DNA of 64,000 bases from Denitrovibrio sp. (lineage in GTDB: Bacteria; Chrysiogenota; Deferribacteres; Deferribacterales; Geovibrionaceae): contig PKTM01000012.1 of the NCBI GenBank assembly GCA_002869145.1, positions 118,504 through 182,503 of the forward strand, written 5' to 3'. The position numbers and the translations under genes are program-made. The notes below the pieces were generated by a model. The model saw nothing but the letters and a program-made list of their open reading frames with translations. It made no database searches and was not told where the DNA came from. Positions 59,534-64,000 of the stretch are shown here, in pieces (position 1 is the stretch's first letter; each line of letters opens with the position of its first letter).

Positions 59534-59926
59534 ATTATTCCTCCTAATATGCTACAGCCTGGGCTGTAAAATAATCTTTATTCAATTTTCAAAACCACAA
59601 ACAAATCTATTTATAAAACTGCTTCTCAGCTTTTAAACATAAGAGCAGTTTGTCCAGCAATGCTAGCAATAACATGCTAAATACTCATTGAATCAATATT
59701 AATAAATAAGAAACATTGTTCTATCTATAATAATACCCAAAAAGAAGGGGCAAGTCAACGTTATATTGATATTTTGTCTACATTTTATCGATGTTTCGTT
59801 ATTGTTTGTTCGTAAAAAGCAGTATATGTTCTTAAATACAAACAATTTAATATTTTAACTGCTTAACTATTATTCTAAAAAAAACTTCGGTTCATTGCTT
59901 GTGATTGCTGATCTGGCTGCTTATAT
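59534..59926. promoter_or_regulatory. control region of the dctP operon
   Basis: This 393-base AT-rich gap has no gene. It contains the dctP promoter and a leader of about 190 bases between promoter and dctP, with no obvious riboswitch or terminator hairpin. Confidence 0.45.
59730..59758 (-). promoter_or_regulatory. sigma-70 promoter for the dctPQM-pxp operon
   Basis: Read on the minus strand, TTGACT (59758-59753) and TATTAT (59735-59730) are separated by exactly 17 bp. It is the best promoter match I found in the region and points at dctP. Confidence 0.65.
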
Positions 59927-60177
59927 GTGCCCTTCGCAGCAACAATTATGACTTCCTCATTTCAGATATATAATCGCCCAGCACAGTATCAAAGTGCAGG
60001 TCATATAAGATGCTGTAGCCAAGACCAAACGTTACTGCGTTTTTTTGCTCTGGTCACAGATGAAAAGATGAGTGCTAAAGAAGCATTACAACTTTACCGC
60101 AATAAGGACGTTGTGAAAAGGCCTTTGGGATTATCAAAGAACAGCTTAATGTGCGGCGCTTCTGGTGTCATCTGAGC
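59927..60177 (+). pseudogene. transposase C-terminal remnant
   Basis: The middle of this 82-codon frame, FFALVTDEKMSAKEALQLYRNKDVVKRPLGLSKNSLM, matches the end of IS1634/IS4-like transposases (usual form ALVTD...SAKEALxxYRxKDxVEKAFGxxKxxL). After NKDVV the expected EKAFG is scrambled, indicating a frameshift. There is no DDE domain and no clear terminal repeat. It separates the TRAP/pxp operon from the cytochrome operon. Confidence 0.65.
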
Positions 60178-60182
60178 AGGTG

Positions 60183-60959
60183 TTAGAAGGGTGAATGCTC
60201 TTTCACAGTTTTTTCAATTTCAAGCATTCTTATAATCTCTTCGGACTCTTTTTCAGTCAGCGGAACAGGTGCCATCAGCGTATTTTTATCATGTGAGCGT
60301 GGATTCTTCATCCACTCTTTAAGGATTTTTTTGTCCCAAGGCTTGCCTATTGCTTTTCTTTGCGGGTAAAACTCGGAATACAGTCCCGATAAGTTCGGAG
60401 CGGTGTCTCCGATGCCGGAAGGGCCGTATCCTGACGTTATTACCCTATGACAGCCGCCGCATTTTTTATCAAAGACATTCTCAGACGAATCTGTAAAGTA
60501 AACGGCATAAGGATTTTTAGATGTTTCAGAAACAGAAGTACCAAGCAGGTATTTTATAATACTGGTACGGCTTGTTTTAGTGAAATAAAATTTCGGCATA
60601 AAATCTGTTGGTTCACTGATGCTTTTATCAAGCTTCTCTGCTGTATTTTTAGCTGCACTCGCCGAAAGGTCAGGGGCGAGGTCGTTACCCTTGCCTCCTA
60701 TAAGATGACATCTTCTGCAAGAAGCTTTCTCTGTGATTTTTCTGCCTTTTTCCACTGCTTCAGCATTGATTTTAAAATCCGCATAGCTTGAAGTTATAAG
60801 CCCAAAGTGGGCAATATTTTTCCTGCTGGTTCTACCGTCCCCTCTATGGCAGGAAATACACGAACCTGTCTTTTCATAATGTTCCGAATGACAGGTGGTG
60901 CAAAGCTCTGCGAAGGCAGTACTCGCCAAAAATATTATAAGTATAATCCGAATGACCAA
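60183..60959 (-). CDS. tetrahaem c-type cytochrome
   Basis: This 258-residue exported protein has a signal peptide (MVIRIILIIFLASTAFA) and four CxxCH haem-binding motifs: CTTCH, CISCH, CRRCH and CGGCH. The last two lie in cytochrome-c-like domains (GKGNDLAPDLSASAAKNT and DTAPNLSGLYSEFYPQRK). It overlaps the cytochrome b gene by 25 bases and is the last gene of the operon; it probably takes electrons from the Rieske/cytochrome b core. Confidence 0.85.
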   Translation of the reverse strand: MVIRIILIIFLASTAFAELCTTCHSEHYEKTGSCISCHRGDGRTSRKNIAHFGLITSSYADFKINAEAVEKGRKITEKASCRRCHLIGGKGNDLAPDLSASAAKNTAEKLDKSISEPTDFMPKFYFTKTSRTSIIKYLLGTSVSETSKNPYAVYFTDSSENVFDKKCGGCHRVITSGYGPSGIGDTAPNLSGLYSEFYPQRKAIGKPWDKKILKEWMKNPRSHDKNTLMAPVPLTEKESEEIIRMLEIEKTVKEHSPF

Positions 60960-61960
60960 TTGGCACCTCTAAAATACATGGCTATCACCGTAAGTGTAAT
61001 AACCGCTATAACCATGAAGATAAAAAGCATCCACACAGCTTTGTCGTCTTTTGCAAAATACCCATATCCTGATTTGCGTTTTGAAATCTCCGGTAAAAAA
61101 AACAGTGCCATATATAAAAGTACCGCAACATTAAAGAGCCAGGCCTTCCAGCTGACTATCTCCTGAATAAAAAGCAGAAACCACGCACTCTTTACAGGGT
61201 TTGGCGGATTTGAAGGATCCGCAGGCTCGCTGAGCGGAGCACCTGCTATGTATGAGGCTACAAGCACAACTGCCACAACTGAGGGGATTAATATTTTAAG
61301 CCTTTTGAAAAGCTCCGATTGCGGTATTTTTTCACCGGCGCAAGACAGCCCCTCTCTCCGGATAGCAAACATGTGAATGGATGTGAGCAGTATAAGAATA
61401 AAAGGTATCAAAACAGCGTGCAGAGCAAAATATCTGGTTAATGTCAGTCTGGATCCTGCGCCGCCGGGGGCTAATATTGAGCTTATGAAATCGCCGAAAG
61501 GGAGTATTCTGATAAGCTCAAGCCCTGTCTTTGCCGCCCAGAAACTGAGCTGATCCATCGGAAGCAGATATCCCGCATACGCCTCGAAAACTATCAGGGC
61601 AAATATGAAAACACCAAGTCTATAGCTATATGTGCGCAGCTTATAAGCGCCTGAAAGTACAATCCGCAGTAAATGAAGAGATGCGGCGACTATCAGTGCA
61701 TGCGAACAGAATCTATGAAAACTTCTGATAAGCTTGCCGGCAAAAACCTGCTACTCTATAAACAACACAGATGCAAATGCTTTATCTGTATCTGGAGTGT
61801 AGTAAAAAAGAAGCAATGCGCCGCTCAGAAAAAGCATCATTAAAAGAACACCAGTAATAGTCCCAAGATAAAATGTCTGCCTGAACCTGACGCCTGAAGA
61901 ACTGACCTTTTTCGGGAACATGTGTTTAATAAAATGATCAAACATTCTCTTTACCTTCAA
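60935..61960 (-). pseudogene. cytochrome b (b6 plus subunit IV type), interrupted by an in-frame TAG
   Basis: The 341-codon frame encodes a menaquinol-oxidising cytochrome b. Helix B has the haem histidines in SFHRFCSHALIVAASLH (14 apart); helix D has them in LHAVLIPFILILLTSIH (15 apart, as in b6 types). The subunit IV part shows PVKSAWFLLFIQE where PEWY normally sits. A TAG at 61751-61753 gives VLFIE-stop-QVFAGKLIRSFH; aligned to other cytochromes b the stop occupies a single residue column, so one substitution explains it. The upstream piece holds only the first helix; the downstream piece keeps all four haem ligands but has no good start until 61558, after the first pair. It overlaps Rieske by 23 bases. 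Confidence 0.85.
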
Positions 61961-62354
61961 ACACTTTAACAGATCTCCCTGTCAATATTGTGCGATGTGT
62001 ATCCAGTCCTCTCTCCGCAGGCCCTTTTATAAGCCCCCCGTCAAAACGGAAACTGCTGCCGTGGCATGGGCATAAAAACTTATCACCCTTAACAAGCACA
62101 GTACAGCCCAGGTGAGTACAGCTGAGTGACAGTGCTTTCACATTATCCCCACTTCTGACCAGAGCAATATTGTGCTCAGGATACATCAATGCGCCGCTCT
62201 CTGGTATCTTTTTCATGGAAATCTCAATAAGAACTTTTTCACTGCCTGCTGGTGCTTTTAAAAATTTAAGCACAAGCGCACCTGCTCCAAGACCGCCAAG
62301 CAGCTTCAAAAAAGTCCGTCTGTTTATTCCAGTTCTTTTATTATTTTCTGCCAT
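61938..62354 (-). CDS. Rieske iron-sulphur protein
   Basis: This 138-residue protein has a Tat-type N-terminus (INRRTFLKLLGGLGAGALVL) that also serves as membrane anchor, and the two 2Fe-2S binding loops CTHLGCTVL and CPCHGSSF with two Cys and two His ligands. The conserved G-P-A tail (IKGPAERGLDTH) is present. It overlaps the decahaem cytochrome gene by 31 bases and cytochrome b by 23. Confidence 0.92.
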   Translation of the reverse strand: MAENNKRTGINRRTFLKLLGGLGAGALVLKFLKAPAGSEKVLIEISMKKIPESGALMYPEHNIALVRSGDNVKALSLSCTHLGCTVLVKGDKFLCPCHGSSFRFDGGLIKGPAERGLDTHRTILTGRSVKVFEGKENV

Positions 62355-63523
62355 CTGCCTGTCTTCATTTTTTTGTTTTTGTCTGTTTTATACTTGGTTG
62401 TTTCTATCTGTTTTTCATTTAAAAAACTACCGTTATAAACACGTTGCCCCTCTTTATTCCAAAAAGATTTTAAATCCAGACCTTCTCTTTTCAAGTCATA
62501 GATGTCGTTTTGCAAAACCATAAGTCTTTTGTCGTTTTCGTGGCAGGAGAAACAGCCTCTCACTCCACGTTGTGTGGTGTGAGGTGAATATGCCGCCCAG
62601 CTATTTGATATCATTTTATTTTCAAAAACAACTGCGTTATCCTCAAAGACGGTAAAAAACACATTAAAAGGGCGTAATGGTGATATTTTGCCGTCAGCAT
62701 CCACCCCAATAGGCATCTCTCTGTATTCGTTCAGCAGCGAGGAACGTACACAGCTGTCTCCAACGGTTTTCAGTTTTTTCGCATACTGATCGTATATCTT
62801 CCTGCTGTTATCGAAGCACATGTATGTAGTGCCGTATTCACCGTGCCCCCACGCTGAGTGACAGGATTCGCATTTCAGATTTTTATGTGTCAGATGTTCG
62901 TCCCGGCGGCTAACCTTGTGGCAGGATTCGCATGTTAAGGTTTTGCCTTCTGAAAGGTTTTTCATAGAATGACAATCTGCGCAGTTCATCCCTTTTTCAA
63001 AATGAACATCCGGAAGCATCTTCAAGTAATGCTCACCGTTAATCTCTTTCCCCCGCTGATATTTTTCGGCAGGCGGACGGAGGGCATAACCTGTATAGTC
63101 TGTGCCTGTGGCGTGTCCGTTATGGCATTTTATGCACGTGTCCGTAATAGGCTTTTCTATCTGGTGAGTGCCGTGACAATCTGAACATGTGCTTACATGA
63201 CACCCAGAGCAATTTTTCTCAAAGAATTTACTGTCGTAACTATCAAATGTCTCAGAAACGTACCTGACTTCGTCTGCCCGTGTGTGCATCTTTGAGTTCA
63301 GCATATTATCGTATTCATTGTGACAGCTTATGCAGCCCTCAGCATCAGAGCTGAATACCGCTGATTTTGCAAAATGCTTCTCATTTTCAGCATGGCAGTC
63401 CGTGCAGGATGCTCCGAAATGATCGGCTTGAACTTCAGCGTGGCACTTTGCACAATCCTCAGCGAAGCAAAGGCTTGTGAACAGAGTCAGAAAGAACAGA
63501 ATCATAATCGATTTTTTTACCAT
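62324..63523 (-). CDS. decahaem c-type cytochrome
   Basis: The protein, about 399 residues from ATG 63523 (MVKKSIMILFFLTLFTSLCFA is a proper signal peptide; the ATG at 63538 adds five residues before it), has ten CxxCH motifs: CAKCH, CTDCH, CISCH, CSGCH, CSDCH, CIKCH, CADCH, CESCH, CESCH and CFSCH. It would be periplasmic and pass electrons from the bc-type core. The start lies inside the end of the upstream cytochrome gene by about 65 bases. Similar multihaem-plus-bc operons occur in metal- and nitrate-respiring bacteria. Confidence 0.88.
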   Translation of the reverse strand: MVKKSIMILFFLTLFTSLCFAEDCAKCHAEVQADHFGASCTDCHAENEKHFAKSAVFSSDAEGCISCHNEYDNMLNSKMHTRADEVRYVSETFDSYDSKFFEKNCSGCHVSTCSDCHGTHQIEKPITDTCIKCHNGHATGTDYTGYALRPPAEKYQRGKEINGEHYLKMLPDVHFEKGMNCADCHSMKNLSEGKTLTCESCHKVSRRDEHLTHKNLKCESCHSAWGHGEYGTTYMCFDNSRKIYDQYAKKLKTVGDSCVRSSLLNEYREMPIGVDADGKISPLRPFNVFFTVFEDNAVVFENKMISNSWAAYSPHTTQRGVRGCFSCHENDKRLMVLQNDIYDLKREGLDLKSFWNKEGQRVYNGSFLNEKQIETTKYKTDKNKKMKTGRWQKIIKELE

Positions 63524-64000
63524 AAATCCTATTTTCACCTTTTTCGTGGCAGGTTATGCACAAATTTGCCATAAATATCTTTTTTATCTCGTCTTTATGT
63601 AAAGCTCTGCTTCCTTCACGGACAACAGTGCTCATGTCTTGTTTTACAGAATTCTTTATTTCACTCATAGCATCCAGTGGTTTATCGCATTTTTCACATA
63701 TCACCGCACTGGTGATGTCCAGACCATCTTCTAAACTTAATATCCCCTGCCCAAGCCCTGCAAAGTATGGATCCATGTGGCAATCTGCACAGGATACGGC
63801 TTTTTCAGCAGTGTTGTGAGAGTAAAAAGGGGCAAATTTTAATATCTTTTCACCCTTATAAGGCGGTACTTCATCTTTTGAAATTATCTCATCATTATAT
63901 GTGACAGAGATAAATGTCTGACAGCCCGGCGTTACAGGTGATATCTTTCCGCGTTCGTTTAATGCCAGAGCAAATGGGTAAAGTGTACGCAGGTCTTCTT
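63459..64000 (-). CDS. multihaem cytochrome c, truncated by the window edge
   Basis: The minus-strand frame is open from the window end through LYPFALALNERGKISPVTPGCQTF and KAVSCADCHMDPYFAGLGQG to KPLLR. It contains CADCH and CITCH; CEKCD is a haem motif lacking its His or a structural Cys pair. The ATG at 63776 lies just after the first CxxCH, so the true start is upstream, outside the window. ALNERGKISPV resembles the GVDADGKISPL stretch of the decahaem protein, suggesting related folds. Confidence 0.75.
   Translation of the reverse strand, partial: EDLRTLYPFALALNERGKISPVTPGCQTFISVTYNDEIISKDEVPPYKGEKILKFAPFYSHNTAEKAVSCADCHMDPYFAGLGQGILSLEDGLDITSAVICEKCDKPLDAMSEIKNSVKQDMSTVVREGSRALHKDEIKKIFMANLCITCHEKGENRIYGKKIDYDSVLSDSVHKPLLR

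Overview
The window looks like AT-rich DNA from an anaerobic or microaerophilic Gram-negative bacterium. The right end carries a Rieske/cytochrome b operon with multihaem c-type cytochromes, a TRAP transporter and a 5-oxoprolinase operon. With the AT-rich coding, this suggests a Deferribacterota-like organism (Denitrovibrio or Geovibrio type). That placement is inference; there is no rRNA or marker gene in view.

Layout: (1) 1-2.8 kb is mobilisation debris: a partial unknown ORF, a headless XRE regulator fragment, a small accessory protein and a relaxase-like protein. (2) 3.0-12.6 kb is a tightly overlapping defence operon: a C5-cytosine methyltransferase, a MORC/MutL-type GHKL ATPase, a Z1-domain helicase-like ATPase, a PD-(D/E)XK protein, an AIPR protein and a small nuclease-like protein. 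(3) 12.6-15.4 kb is hipBA, preceded by three imperfect palindromes spaced exactly 50 bp, and a DUF4365 gene. (4) 15.59 and 47.00 kb carry the same 18-bp sequence resembling the 3' end of a tRNA-Ala or tmRNA gene, consistent with att repeats around a roughly 31-kb island. Inside are two large secreted repeat proteins, a lipoprotein, a STAND-ATPase/SARP-type activator and its truncated paralogue, an overlapping recombinase operon, a TcmP/DUF5131 pair, an integrase module with repressor and excisionase-like genes, an OB+HD protein, and a type I restriction-modification system with a metallo-beta-lactamase-fold protein and a NucS/DUF91-like nuclease. (5) 47.0-52.2 kb holds an IS3 remnant, an unknown three-gene cluster (Tat lipoprotein, unknown protein, HEAT-repeat protein) and a decayed zeta-type toxin. 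(6) 52.4-60.2 kb is core-like: a winged-helix regulator, then on the minus strand dctP-dctQ-dctM-ycsI-pxpB-pxpC-pxpA for uptake and ATP-dependent opening of a 5-oxoproline-like substrate. (7) 60.2-64.0 kb is the minus-strand quinol-oxidising operon: partial multihaem cytochrome, decahaem cytochrome, Rieske protein, cytochrome b, tetrahaem cytochrome.

The most unusual property is window-wide. At least nine gene units carry one or two premature in-frame stop codons, ten in all, after which the same reading frame resumes with clear family similarity or gene overlap. All three stop codons are used, on both strands, in accessory and core-like genes, and none of these nine shows a frameshift. This is either widespread nonsense decay, an artefact of the base sequence, or readthrough; sequence alone cannot decide. 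I annotate these as interrupted genes and give the stop positions.
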